Origin: Leucocoprinus leucothites | Lineage: Eukaryota; Basidiomycota; Agaricomycetes; Agaricales; Agaricaceae | Reading direction: 5' to 3' | Length of the DNA stretch: 64,000 nt | NCBI GenBank assembly: GCA_013368445.1 | Contig: JAACJO010000001.1 | Location: 1,736,001 to 1,800,000 of the forward strand | In this document: piece after piece, positions 10,829 through 22,035 of the stretch | Layout: every line of letters begins with the position of its first letter | Numbering within the stretch: the stretch's first letter is position 1 | Notes under the pieces: model-generated | Databases searched by the model: none | Told to the model about the DNA's origin: nothing | The model's input: only the letters and a program-made list of their open reading frames with translations | Program-made: the position numbers and the translations under genes

Positions 10829-11338
10829 TCACGGCACCACCTGGATTCCTAGGCTCCGGGCACTTCCAACAATCATCCTGGTGACTGATTCCAGCGGTAG
10901 ATGCTTCATGTGTTCATCTGAAGACTTAATCTTCGCAATTTCGTACACATGTTTCAGACTAATAGTACCCGTAATTTCATGACCTGGTTTACCGGCACCT
11001 TTCTCAATTCCCGCAGCCTTTTTCAAGAAATAAGACGCAGGTGGCGATTTAGTGACGAAGGTGAATGATCGGTCAGGCTGAACGGTAATCAGAGTAGGTG
11101 TCGGCACACCGGGCTCAACGTGTGCAGTCCTTGCATTGAACTCCTTGCAGAAGTCCATTGACTTGACCCCACGAGCTCCGAGAGCTGGGCCAACAGGAGG
11201 GGTAGGTGCAGCCTTGCCTGCAGGAATGAGCAATCGCTGGAGGTGGATCAGTCTCAGGTAGAATAATCAAAACCATATCAAGTGCGAAGGTTCACCCACC
11301 ACAATTTGTGCTTTGGCCTTTGCAGCAGCTTTGGACAT
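10829..11338 (-). CDS. Mitochondrial large-subunit ribosomal protein uL11m
   Basis: Exon 1 encodes [13 protein letters not shown]. After one intron (GTGGGT ... CCAG) exon 2 continues [20 protein letters not shown], then [62 protein letters not shown] and [11 protein letters not shown], then TGA. This covers the whole L11 fold. The N-terminal [16 protein letters not shown] loop binds the 23S-like rRNA GTPase centre, and L11 supports factor binding during translation. The length (about 147 residues) and bacterial-like sequence identify the mitochondrial rather than the cytosolic form (L12). There is little N-terminal extension, as in other fungal copies. Confidence 0.88.
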
Positions 11339-11510
11339 GACTTAGGAGTGTGAGGAACGACTGGAGAATGGGCCCCAGCGACAGCAAACTGAGGCTGCTG
11401 TAAAGGGAATTTTCGCGTTCAGTCACCTGACAGCACCTGACCCGATAACGTAACGCGTTGTCTTGAAAGGTCGATACAAGACTTGTGAGCTGTAGCCTTA
11501 TTGCTTAACC

Positions 11511-13596
11511 ATGAAGTTCCTCGCTGGCCTATTGTCTCTCCTTGCTTTCGTCACCTCGGGTGTAGTCGCACTACCTCATGGATCGCAGTCACCCTTCGAG
11601 GTGCATCCTGGTTTCAATCTCGACTTGAACGCCTTACGCTTGGTTGAACTTGACGGCCATCAACGGGTCTGGATGACCGAGCTCGAAAAGGTGAGTGACT
11701 TTGCAAGGACACATCGCATGTGTCGTACTCATATATCTCCAGATTCAGGCCAAAGCCCATGGTGTCAAGTTCTTTGATATGTAAGAGCCACCTCCTTGCC
11801 TCAGTGTCGGTTCTAATATTCCCTTAGTACTGATACCCAAGACTTGGACACGTTTAACCAATTCAGGTTGAAGAAATGTGAGCCTTGTCAGCATGCTACT
11901 AAAATGGCATCATCCAGACCAGTTACATAGCTACGTATCCTTCTCCAAACACAACAGAGAGGGTGAGGCCGATCTTGAAGACTTTGTCTACCAAAGGACC
12001 TCAGGAGAACCTAGTACATTTCTCCAGCTTCCGTACCAGATGTGAGTGCCTCTGTCACCGAACTTGGGTATTTCTCATTCCATTTATAGATTACCGCAGT
12101 GATGTAAGGGTTATACTGGCATTTCTTCCGCATTCGTTCAACAATTGCTAGTCTGGTCGAGAAAGCCAACAGTGGCTCCTTGCCAAGATAGCAGAGGTAT
12201 CGTTATCACCACTACGCTTGAATGACAATAATTTGCTGATACATCCAGACGACGTCCGAATTTGCCTCCAAGCCCTTACAGGACATTATCACCCTGTCTG
12301 AGTTTCCCCACTCTTGGGGTCAAAATTCTATAGTGCGCTTCTCTCCGTGATTGTATATCCATTTACTGACATCCATCTTAGATTGCACGAATTAATGGTT
12401 CGTCTACAGAAGACGACAATATTGTTGTCATTGGGGCACACCAAGATAGGTAAGAGCGTCGTACGTGGACGTTGATGACTTCTAATATCTTTGATCAGCA
12501 CTAATTTATGGCCCTTCCTTCCGGCTCCCGGTACGTTTTCTTTTTGGATACCTGGAACTTTACCTGACTTTTACTCCCCCGAAGGTGCTGACGGTAAAGT
12601 TTTTTTTACGACTTTAAGTGTGTACATGCGCTACAGCTGAACCGGCAGACGATGGATCTGGAACCGTCACAATTCTGGAAGCTTATCGTGCACTCATTGC
12701 GGCCGACTTCCGACCTGTCCGCACGGTGGAATTTCATTGGTACTCAGCCGAGGTGCATAAACCCATCAAGAAAGCCAAAACCTCGCTGATGCTTTTCGTC
12801 CACAGGAAGGGGGGCTTCTAGGCTCACAGGCCGTTGCCAGAAAATACGCAGCTGACCATGCCCATGTTCTTGCGATGAGTCAAGTAAGCCTTCGATCTCC
12901 TCAGTTGATCAGTCTATTCGGTCTAATTTTGGCATAGTTCGATATGACAGCTTGGGTCAAGGTTAGGGATGGAACTACGTTTTGCCTCCAACTCCGCTGA
13001 TCTCTTGTATAGCGTGGTACTCGCGAAGAAGTTGGAGTGATCACCGATTTTGTGGACCAAGAGTAAGGCCCTGCCTGATTCTAATATACGGATGGACTGA
13101 CTTTTGATCAGGCTCACCCAATTCAACAAGGATCTTGTCTCTACATATCTGGATATACCCTACGTCGAGGTAAAGTCCATACCCATCTAACTGGACCGAT
13201 TACTGACCAAACATACAGACTAAATGCGGCTACGCCTGTAGTGACCAGTGAGTATCTTCCATCTTGTTCCTGCCGGACACATGTTCATAATCAAACATCT
13301 AGTGCCTCGTGGAGTAAGGCAGGATACCCCTCAATTTTCACTATCGGTAAGTGCCAGCGTTTCCCCATTCCTTCCGTAGTACCTTATTCCCCGCAGAAAG
13401 TAGTTTCGAGAATTCTAATCAGCACATTCATTCCTCAAATGAGTAAGTTTATTTGGTTTGATTAAAGATGTTCTTGCTAACCTCGTCAAGCCGAATCGAT
13501 ATTTCCGACGAGTTCAGCTTTAGTCACATGCTGGAATTCTCCAAACTTGCTGTTGCATTCGCAGTGGAGCTCGGTGGTTGGACCGAATCGAAATGA
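11511..13596 (+). CDS. Secreted M28 leucine aminopeptidase
   Basis: The product has a signal peptide ([20 protein letters not shown]), then a propeptide-like region ([20 protein letters not shown] ... [13 protein letters not shown]) and an M28 peptidase domain assembled from about twelve exons. The metal-site motifs are present: VIGAHQD (His), ADDGSGT (bridging Asp), YSAEEGGLLGS (catalytic/ligand Glu pair), SQFDMTAW (Asp) and YACSDHASW (His). Introns fall inside several of these, for example SAE|EGG near 12755-12806, and splicing restores them. The family removes N-terminal residues from peptides outside the cell. A four-residue insertion (AEPA) precedes the bridging Asp. The end is TGA at 13594. 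Confidence 0.87.
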
Positions 13597-13864
13597 AGTC
13601 GGGCGATTTCCTTCTAGCTACCACGCGATTTTACCGATATTGATTTTGCGCATGTATAGAATAGATTATTATGATATCGTGCATGAAACTCCGAGAATTG
13701 CTAGCAGTACCTTTCCATCAGGCATTCAATGTTATCTTGAGAAGCGGGAACGACAATCAATAAACACAAATAAACCGGATCAATGGGGGACAGCTTTCCC
13801 TTAATTCTTGTTATGCTTTCAGCTTTTGATAGTTCTTTTCACCCGGAAGGCTCTAGAACTCGCA

Positions 13865-14460
13865 ATGTCGACCCGATCACGCTACAAAGAAGACGTAGAG
13901 AGGGCATATGAGGTTCAGTCTAGAGCAGGAGTTGAGGTCTGTTTTCTGGTGTATCCCAATGTACATGTTCATCGGCGTTGAGATCCTAGCGATGGGCCAT
14001 CGCCGGTTTCCTTTACAGGGTGCATTGAGAGGGACGGCGATCGGCACTGGACTGGCTATCCTGGCCCATTATACATGGCCTCCGTTCAGGTGAATAAAGA
14101 ACTGATACTATGGTCCCCCACATAACCTGACCCGAAGTTGGCGAGGTAGGAGGCAGACGGTAGCGTTCAAGGGTTTTTTGATATCCGGATGTAAGCTTCC
14201 TATTCTATTAGCATTGGCTTGACCTCACGGACGCCCGTAATCACCAAAAAGTCACTATATTTGGTCTCGTATTCAGTGCAGAAAGTGCTTTGATGGCACA
14301 CGAAGCACTTCGGCGAAGAGAGGAAAATATCATTCGTCGGGAAGCACGTCTTGACCTCGCGCGGCAGGGTCTTGTTGGCACCGAAACCGAAATCGCGAAA
14401 TGGAGAGCCTCGCATTTCGGAGAAAGCTCGTCATCGAGTGACACTGACCATAGAACGTAG
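13865..14460 (+). CDS. Small conserved-looking membrane protein, function unknown
   Basis: Four exons give a protein of about 120 residues: MSTRSRYKEDVERAYEVQSR, then GALRGTAIGTGLAILAHYTW (hydrophobic, Gly-zipper-like), RRQTVAFKGFLISGFTIFGL (second hydrophobic segment), then a charged helix EALRRREENIIRREARLDLA and a Ser/Asp tail. The third-exon acceptor is ambiguous by a few residues (TTGGCGAG versus GGTAG), with PPFRRQTV preferred. Two membrane helices followed by a basic coiled helix suggest a small organelle membrane protein, possibly mitochondrial. I do not recognise the family with confidence. Confidence 0.6.
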
Positions 14461-14601
14461 AAACATATGTATCTGACTTCTACTTGGAGTATAATTACTT
14501 CTACTTGCTATTTAAGCTCGCAAGTGGTCCATCGTCCAAAAAAAGAAACCAGAGGCAAAACAAGAGAGCAGCTTCATTTCAACATCTCGTCCAATCCGTC
14601 A

Positions 14602-16701
14602 TCATGCGTAATTAGGAACGTGGTGTGCAGGGAGATAATTCTGCGTTATGCCATTTGGCTGGGGTCCATTGTCTTCAAACTGATTGGGTGGCTTTGGCGG
14701 TGGCCCTGGGCTGAAAGAATGAGGTTCACTGTGAGGGGGAGGTGGTGGTGGTATAGGGCCAGGAGAGTGCCCCTCAATTCCAGGTAGAGGAGGAGGGGGC
14801 GGCGGGGGAGGTTGATAAGGTAGCTGTTGAGAGGGAAATGGTACAGGCGGGACAGGAAGACTCGCTCGTCGACGAGGAGCCTGAGATGACGTTAATGGCG
14901 GAGGCGGTGGTGGTACCAGAGGCTCGCCATTCATAGCGTAGGCAGAGGGTTGAGGAATAGGAGGGGGAGGTGGTATTTGGGAATATTGCAAGGGAGGGGG
15001 GGGAGGCGGAGGGGGCGATAATACAGGTGGTGGGGGCGGGATGCCTTCTTGCGTTGTTTGTGCTACGTCAGGCGGCGGAGGGGCGTAGACAATGTGTGGT
15101 TCAGGAGGAAGTGGCCTAGGAACACTGCTAATGCTAGGTGTCGAACTAGCCGCAGGTACAGACTCGTGAGAGGAAGGAGCTGATTGATACGTAGGATATG
15201 GGTTTTGAGAATGGCCTTGTGGGCATATTATTGGGGGACCGTACTGCTGAGGTGGTGCTGGAGTTTGTGCGGGGGGATACAGAGAATAATGCTGAGGCTG
15301 TGGTGGAAACGGCGACTGTGTGTAAGGTGCCGGTGTCGCTGATGGAATATAAGAAGCGTTATTAGGTAGAATGGGTAATGAAATCTGAGTTGGTAAATAG
15401 TTAGCTTGAGGTTGGTATACGGTGGGATTGAAAGGTGCAGGAGTGTGACTAGGAGGTGGGGGATATGCAAAGGCGTCAGGGGTGTGTGTTTGGGGCGAAA
15501 AAGTGGTGGAATTGTTTAATGGCATAAATCCGGACGAAGAAACAGGTATATTAGGGAGGCGAGAGCTTCGCACTGGTGGTGGAGGCTGATTTGGGTGATA
15601 TTGCAGATGGGCATCGTGAGTACTTGGAAGTTGATCTTGAGAGTACGCAGAATCTTTCAAGTAGGGATTAGATGGTGTTGGGGAGTACCCATACTGAACA
15701 GGCTGTATCAATTGAAATAAATGAGAGGAGAAAGTGCAAATGAAGGAACCAGACTAACGGGAAAACTCTCCCGTCTCCTTTGCAATGTTATCCCCATTTC
15801 GCTGAATTCGCTCGCGACCTGGTCTATTACGCCTACATTTGGTTTTTCGTAGGGCGGAACGTATAAATCAAGTTTAGCAAGAGAGTTTGATGCTCTTAAT
15901 GATGACGGAACTGCCACGGAACTCGCGTCAGAGGGCGGCCGAGAGTGTGCATACCCACCGCCAGATGGTCCAATGTGAGACGGTGATTCATTCGAAGGAA
16001 CAAAAGACCCGGGGCCTGCGTATTGTTTATTGGATTTCTGAGGTTTTGGCGTGACCTTTTTTTCTGGAGGAGGAGCCTAAAGAGAATGAGAGCGTCTCAG
16101 GCAAAATGAGAACGCGCTCACATTGGACCAGAAGGTGAGCTCAAGGTAGACCTTCCCCGCAAATTTATCCTTGTTCGATAGCGTAAACCACTCTGAAGGA
16201 GATCAATCAGCCTTCGGCCTGCGATTTAAGTTAGAACTTCAGCCAACGGACCATCCGTCTCTCCCTTGGTCAAAACCTCAGTCAAATCAACTTCGGTCTC
16301 TCCGATGAGGTCAGGTTCACGAGGATCATCAGCATAACATGCAATTTTCATCAGATTGCCGCCTTGAATCTTCTTAGGTCCTCTGGCGTCTTTGGGTGGC
16401 AATGGGGGAGGAGTTCCAGCTGCGTTTGTTGCTGGCAGTTCGACATCATCCTCGAACAAAGTAAATCGTAGCTCCTCATCCCATTCTGGGTGCTGTCCGC
16501 CTCTCTTTATCGCCTTGGTGCGCTTCTTCTCGCCATTAACAACAGCAAGGCAATAAGGGTCCTGCTTCCCGATATGACGTTTATTTGGAAGGTGGTTCTA
16601 GGAAGGAGAGTCAGGCAAGGACAACATCGAAGAAGAAAGCGACAAACAGCTTTCAGAACAACAACGATGAGGGTCCCGATTTCGCGGGGAGATGAGGACA
16701 T
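14602..16701 (-). CDS. C2-domain, polyproline-rich protein (Inn1/Fic1-like)
   Basis: The product starts MSSSPREIGTLIVVVLKA. After a short intron comes NHLPNKRHIGKQDPYCLAV, then GQHPEWDEELRFTLFEDD and PREPDLIGETEVDLTEVL. This is a complete N-terminal C2 domain with an insertion of about 30 residues (Pro/Gly-rich) between strands. Downstream is SLAKLDLYVPPYEKP and a long Pro/Gln/Tyr-rich disordered region with several runs of 6-10 prolines (about 14720-15100). C2 plus polyproline is the architecture of yeast Inn1 and fission yeast Fic1, which help septum formation at cytokinesis by binding SH3 proteins such as Cyk3 and Hof1/Imp2. The assignment is by architecture. The upstream Met at 16798 is in another frame context and not favoured. 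Confidence 0.75.
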
Positions 16702-16898
16702 TTGTTTGGACTAGAGCTCGCAGCAGAGGGAGAACATCCAAATTAAGAAAGACTGCGTAACGTCCTTTTTGAATCCGATTTGAAATTTCCTCGGGCACAG
16801 GGTCCCGTGATCCATTCTCGGGCAGTAGTAAGTGATTCTACTACTTTCTGGCTCCATATCTGCTACACACAGCCTCTAGTTACACTCCTACTTAAATA

Positions 16899-19420
16899 TC
16901 AAAGGCCAGGTTTATAACTCTTATTCTCTTTCAAAACCAGACCGGGTTTGCGTTCTGCCAAGTCAAGAATCATCTCCGCGAAGAAACTATTCGCCCAGGC
17001 AAACCAGCTTCGGGTATAATCCGTTTCATTGTAGATAGACTGTGACTCGTGAATCAATCCGAGGCCAGCAGTGTTCTGAACAGTTATTAGCAAAGAAAAA
17101 GAACCAGGGGAGGATAAGCTTTTACTGACGTTGGCAATCAGATACAAAGATGTGAGTATCTCTCGATCATCGTCACTGCCGAATATTGCTGAGATTTGGG
17201 ACATGGGCCTTGGGAAACAAATTTCAGGCACTCTGAAGGTCCACAAAATAATGATTAATTCATACCATGGATGCCACGGATTTACATGAGGCCCTCTGCA
17301 ACCACCATGTTTAATATAACAACGAAGATAGCTTGCGAGCCAAGTATGACATACCCAACACCACGGAATTTTGCCCCTGCAGCATAATAGGGGTTCTTTG
17401 CAGAAAGCAGCAACTTGCGCGTGGCCACGTAGGCTGGATTATGCTTTTCGAGGAACCCTAGATAAGGTAAAGAAAGTAGAGACTTTAGGAAAACGTCAGG
17501 CGTCAGCTATAATCAAAAGAAGATGTTGCCTTACTGGAACATTTGCATCGTCCATGACATATCTGCCACCAAAACCTGAAGTTTCCACCGTAAGTCCAGA
17601 ACTCCCCTTCTAATATCCTACTTTACCGTTGGTTTCGTATGCAAAAATGTTATCCACTACCTAGTAGAGGTCCTTCCCGTCAGGCCACAAAGGAGGAATT
17701 AAGTAGAGAATCTAACCGTTGTATCCCAAATGGCATTGTGAATCCTAGAGCTCCACTCCCTCGCTTGTTGACTGACGTTTCTGAGTTGATGTGTTTGATC
17801 CAGTATTTCAGCAAGATGGGTTAACTCGACACTGAGCATTGCATTCGCGGGTGTCAGATAGGCTGCAACAAATGTACACTTTTACTTTCTTGCAAGATAT
17901 AGATCTGAATGCGCACCGAAGATACTCAGGTCATCTGAAGGCCTGTGGTGAGTGCCCACCAGCCCTGAGTAAGCTTTTGGCTCGCCATTCCCGCCGTTAT
18001 CGACCATGGGAGACAAAGCACCATTCCCTCCAGTCCAGTTGTAGAAAGATATGAAGTTGAAGTGTTCATCAAAGGTAGGTTGAGATTGTTCATTGATAAC
18101 TCTGAAAATCTGATCAATCGCGGTCCGCCCTGTGTACCCATGAACGTCAATATTCTACTCCATAACGTTGCAGAAATCCATACAGTTTTCATTCATGAAC
18201 GAGGTATCATTCGTGTTCCGATAATAAAGACGCGAGAGCTTGAGGAAGCCACAGAGCGAGTCGAGCTCATACTAGGGTTTGAAGGGTTAGCTGACATTTA
18301 GGAAGGCAGATGTTTACTGAAATTTGCTACCTTGCACTCGAACACGGTTTGGTTGTTGACGGGACTGGCGCACACAAGGTGTTGAGCTCCTTCTGAAAGT
18401 ATGTCAGGGCTGACTCACGGGTTGACTGTTACACCATCTGCCCAGTCATTATGCGATGGCGCTAGACCACTTTCCGGAGGAGGCTGAAAAGAACCACCTA
18501 TGTAAAGATTGAGCGGCGTAGATAGTCTCGGCGCATGTGCAATGAAGGTAACCCACAATACGGATACTCTGAAACATATCGGGCCTCGTTGTTGATGACA
18601 GCCTTAACGAGCTGCGCTAGTTCGGGGTCGCTTCCAAGAAGGGTGCCATAATGAGCAAACTGCAAGGAGGGTCAACGTCAACGGAAAAATCTGCTACGAT
18701 GTGTGATATGCGCAAGGCTTACTTGATTTGCGGTGTCACGCAACCACTGAGCGCTAGGAAGCTTGACTTGAGACATGTGATGATTCTCGAATTGGAATTG
18801 GCATACGTGATATCCTAGAAGAATAATTTGGAGCGTTTTCAGCCCACCGGTCTGTTAACATACTATATCAAAACAGCGCACCCCGGTGATAATGAAAGCG
18901 AGGTTTTGTTCCTACTGCCGAGATCAGCAAGGCAGGATAGTCATTATTTAAACACCCACCTTGCTGTAGTACCTAACCGTTGTGTCTGAAAACCCCGTCA
19001 GTTTTGCCTTTAGGCGTCGTCTATATCACAAACCTAGTGTGTTTGGGAACGTGTTTTCAAACAAACGAGCAATATCTGGATCTTTCAACAATGATTTCAT
19101 GTCAGTGATGACTTTCTATCAAAATAAGTGGCTTAGTCGATCAATCTGTTGGATAGCTTCAAGGGTACTCGCCTCGACTGCTGTGCTGTTGAAGGTTCGG
19201 CAGGCTGGATCTGGACGCATGAAAGGTAATCCCAATGGACCGCTTGAAGGTCCTCCATGAGGTGTCTAGGAGTCGGTCCTGTTAGTTTACGGTAGCATTG
19301 AGCTTAAACTAGACCAAGTAATCTCACTTGTGAATATTGTGTATAATCTGGGCACTGGGCAACAGATTGGGTAGCCAGCCCAGCAAAAGCAAGTGCGAGA
19401 CCCCATCTGATCATCTTCAT
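16899..19420 (-). CDS. GH125 exo-alpha-1,6-mannosidase, secreted
   Basis: A signal peptide (MKMIRWGLALAFAGLATQSVA) is followed by CPDYTQYSQ and many short exons (about ten introns). Recognisable GH125 segments are LGLPFMRPDPACRTFNS, DTTVRYYSK, FIITGDI/TAQWLRDTANQ, KYELDSLCGFLKLSRLYYRN, THHRPSDD, HIPANAMLSVELTHLAEILD, SLPYLGFLEKHNPAY, GGPHVNPWHPW and the C-terminal LIHESQSIYNETDYTRSWFA/WANSFFAEM. GH125 enzymes remove terminal alpha-1,6-linked mannose, for instance from N-glycans or wall mannans. The GDI/TAQW junction is interrupted by two closely spaced introns. The stop is at 16899, and the exact internal splice sites near 17500-18400 are not all resolved. Confidence 0.8.
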
Positions 19421-20163
19421 TGTGAGTCCGGAGAACACGCCCAGCAAGTCTGTTAAGCGCAGAAAAGCCCATCTTTTTATGGCTCTGGTATACTCGTAAA
19501 GAAGTGGAACCATATGCATCAGGTCAGCTACCCACGAATAGGCTTCCTGCGGAGGCAGGGCGTAAATATGATGAAAAGAAGCCGACCGACCCTGTTTTAG
19601 CACGCGAGTGGATCTAATATTCTAGTCATGCGGCTAGCGGGCTTTGGTCACTAGTAAGGGTCCAGATTCGGTCTCGTCGAAGTGTGCTGTATCTTGGAAG
19701 AACATTTGAGGGGAGCCAGTGCTCTGAAGACAAAGGCCCGCCTGAGGTGTTGGACCAAAGGCCGTTGCACAGTGTGTAGGGCGATCACTAGAAGGCGTGC
19801 ATGAAATGGCAGACGGTCAGAAGGGCTGCTTCTATTCTGCGCTGGGGCGAATGACCCGCATCACTTGACGATACACTCGACCAAGATGGTCAAGAGAAAT
19901 ATCTGAGTACACATGGTGAGCCACACACATGCTGTCACCAGTGGGAGGAAATGACGCAAGAAAGTACGAATATGTAAAGAAATACACAGGTGATCCAAAA
20001 GCATGATTAAACAAAAACTTCCTACACTCGTAGATCGGGACTCAAGAATGAAAGGGTACACATGTATGCGCTGATAATACATAGGAAGAAGAATGAGTTA
20101 ACGAAGAAAAAGAAACATATGATCTCCTAAACATTGATGGGGCAAAAAAAGCTAAAAGTTAAT
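19421..20163. other. Intergenic region
   Basis: Upstream of GH125 and downstream of the Ser-rich gene, both on the minus strand. Short open frames at 19832-20082 contain no recognisable protein. AT-rich sequence near 20040-20160 fits a 3' UTR. Confidence 0.4.
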
Positions 20164-21765
20164 TCAGCCAGAGGTAGACCCCTCCTCGGCAATCTTAACG
20201 TTGGACATAGGAGCCGACAGATCCCTGTCAATGGTGCTCTGCGCGACAGTATCCAGAGACGTCGACCGGTAGCATGCCCGCGTCGATATATCTGGATCGA
20301 CGAGATTACACTGCATTCCAGCAAGGTCCCGAGACGTGTCAATCGAGTTGCTATATTGACTTTCACCAGCATCCTGGAGTGTCGAGCTCTGTAGGGCGGT
20401 ATCAGTTAATGCATCTTCGTCTGTAGGGCTCTCTGTCTCAACGCTCTCTTTCTCTGTGGTGGCTTCATCCGACCTGATACTATTAGAAGCGAATAAACTT
20501 CTTTCCCGAGAAGGGGTGCCGGGTGTTTGCAGGACCTGCGCGCTCCAGCCACTGACTTCACTTCCCCAGCTTCCTCGGCGTGAGCTACGAGGGCGCAACG
20601 CTCGAACACTGGCGTCGCGCTCATCATTTCCATCTTCTCCAGGTACGAACAAACTGGAACTTTCTGTATCTGGGAACATACTGCCACCAAAGTGTGACAT
20701 CGAATCACCTCCACTAAATGCAGAAGGCGGAGTCGAACCATAGCCAGGTGGCCCAAGACGTGTTGGCATTGCATAAGCGGAGGAAGCTAGCGTTAAAACC
20801 GAAGCATTGTCAAGAGGAGGTGATGATGGCCGAGGATTATTTCTAGGATGGTGGGTTGTATGGAGCGGTGCTTGGACAGGCGACATGGGACCTGATCCAC
20901 GCGTCTGGTTATTGCTTTGCAACGAGGGGCGCGATGATTGGGATGGTAAAGCGGAAAAACTGACAGCAGGGTTGCCCACGCCATGCGGGTTACCCGATGA
21001 GGCTTGACGCATATGCTGCACACGATGAGGTACCTGTGTATTTGGGGTGACAGGGACTTGGGCGATATGTGCCATGCCATTCCCAGGAAGGTCGATGCTT
21101 AGCACTGTTGTTGGCTTTGTGCTCGCCGCAATGCTTCTGAATGTTCGAGGATCCGAGAGATAAGAAGAAGAACGAGAGGGAGCTGGCGAAGGGGGGGCAC
21201 TAGGGGGTAGTGGCCGTACGGAAGCGTCATCGTCGGCTTCCAACACACTCGCAGGCGACCAGAGTGAGTCCCGGGCCATAGAAAGTCCATCCAAGGCGTC
21301 GACAGAATCAGCCTCATTATAGGACTGGAAGTCATCGTCACCGTTCAACGAGACCGTTTTACGTCTGGCCATCGATGCAACTTCCAACCTATCACGCTGT
21401 CTCGTGTATTGGGCGGAACCACTCGGGGCAGGGGAAGATACAACTCGTCCATTCACCCTTGACGAATTAGCTCGACTCGCTGCCCGCCCCATGTGGGCAG
21501 CAGTAGCAAGTGGGATGGTATCTGATCTCTTCCCCCTCACAGTACCAGCAAGCTTGCGCTGAAACCAATTGATGATTGGTTTGCTCGAGCGACGGGGTAT
21601 CTTCTTCTGCTGTGTAGTATGGTTGCTGAAGGTAAACGAATAGGGTTGGGTCGGGGCATTGCTTGGTCCTGCCTTTGTCACCGTAGTCGTAGGTGCTGTG
21701 GAAGTCGGGTTGGTTGGAAGTCGCTGAGTACTCGATTTATGTTCGTTCTGGGTTTTCGAGCTCAT
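20164..21765 (-). CDS. Ser-rich hypothetical protein, intronless
   Basis: One uninterrupted frame of about 530 residues begins MSSKTQNEHKSSTQR. A further Met at 21879 extends it in frame, but the shorter start looks more natural. It is rich in Ser, Pro, Thr and Asn and probably disordered, with islands that look ordered: KIPRRSSKPIINWFQRKLAG (basic helix), TTVLSIDLPGNGMAHIAQVP, DNASVLTLASSAYAMPTR and SRRGSWGSEVSGWSAQVL. No catalytic or membrane motif is seen. The islands resemble those of basidiomycete-specific proteins that I cannot name. The absence of introns is unusual for a gene this long in this window. Confidence 0.65.
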   Translation of the reverse strand: MSSKTQNEHKSSTQRLPTNPTSTAPTTTVTKAGPSNAPTQPYSFTFSNHTTQQKKIPRRSSKPIINWFQRKLAGTVRGKRSDTIPLATAAHMGRAASRANSSRVNGRVVSSPAPSGSAQYTRQRDRLEVASMARRKTVSLNGDDDFQSYNEADSVDALDGLSMARDSLWSPASVLEADDDASVRPLPPSAPPSPAPSRSSSYLSDPRTFRSIAASTKPTTVLSIDLPGNGMAHIAQVPVTPNTQVPHRVQHMRQASSGNPHGVGNPAVSFSALPSQSSRPSLQSNNQTRGSGPMSPVQAPLHTTHHPRNNPRPSSPPLDNASVLTLASSAYAMPTRLGPPGYGSTPPSAFSGGDSMSHFGGSMFPDTESSSLFVPGEDGNDERDASVRALRPRSSRRGSWGSEVSGWSAQVLQTPGTPSRERSLFASNSIRSDEATTEKESVETESPTDEDALTDTALQSSTLQDAGESQYSNSIDTSRDLAGMQCNLVDPDISTRACYRSTSLDTVAQSTIDRDLSAPMSNVKIAEEGSTSG

Positions 21766-22035
21766 GCGGGCTGTTCCACAAGGGAGTGAGGGTAGGAAGA
21801 AGGAGATTTGAGTCGAGGTCTTTGCCCGAAGTGGTGGTAATTGACCAAAGCTGGATTGTTGATGGCATCTGACTGGCACGAAGACCTTTCGAGGGCGTTA
21901 TTTATCAACGTCATTTTTGATGTGTCACTACTTTTAACAAGATTTCCGGAAATTTCATACAGTCCATCATGTATACACTATACGGTAAACTTATAATACA
22001 AGCAGCTATTCAAATTTCAGCGTCGCACAAGCATT

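Noticed and set aside
15228..15470. His/Leu/Tyr-rich minus-strand frame within the polyproline gene
   Set aside because: It is an alternate frame of the repetitive coding sequence.
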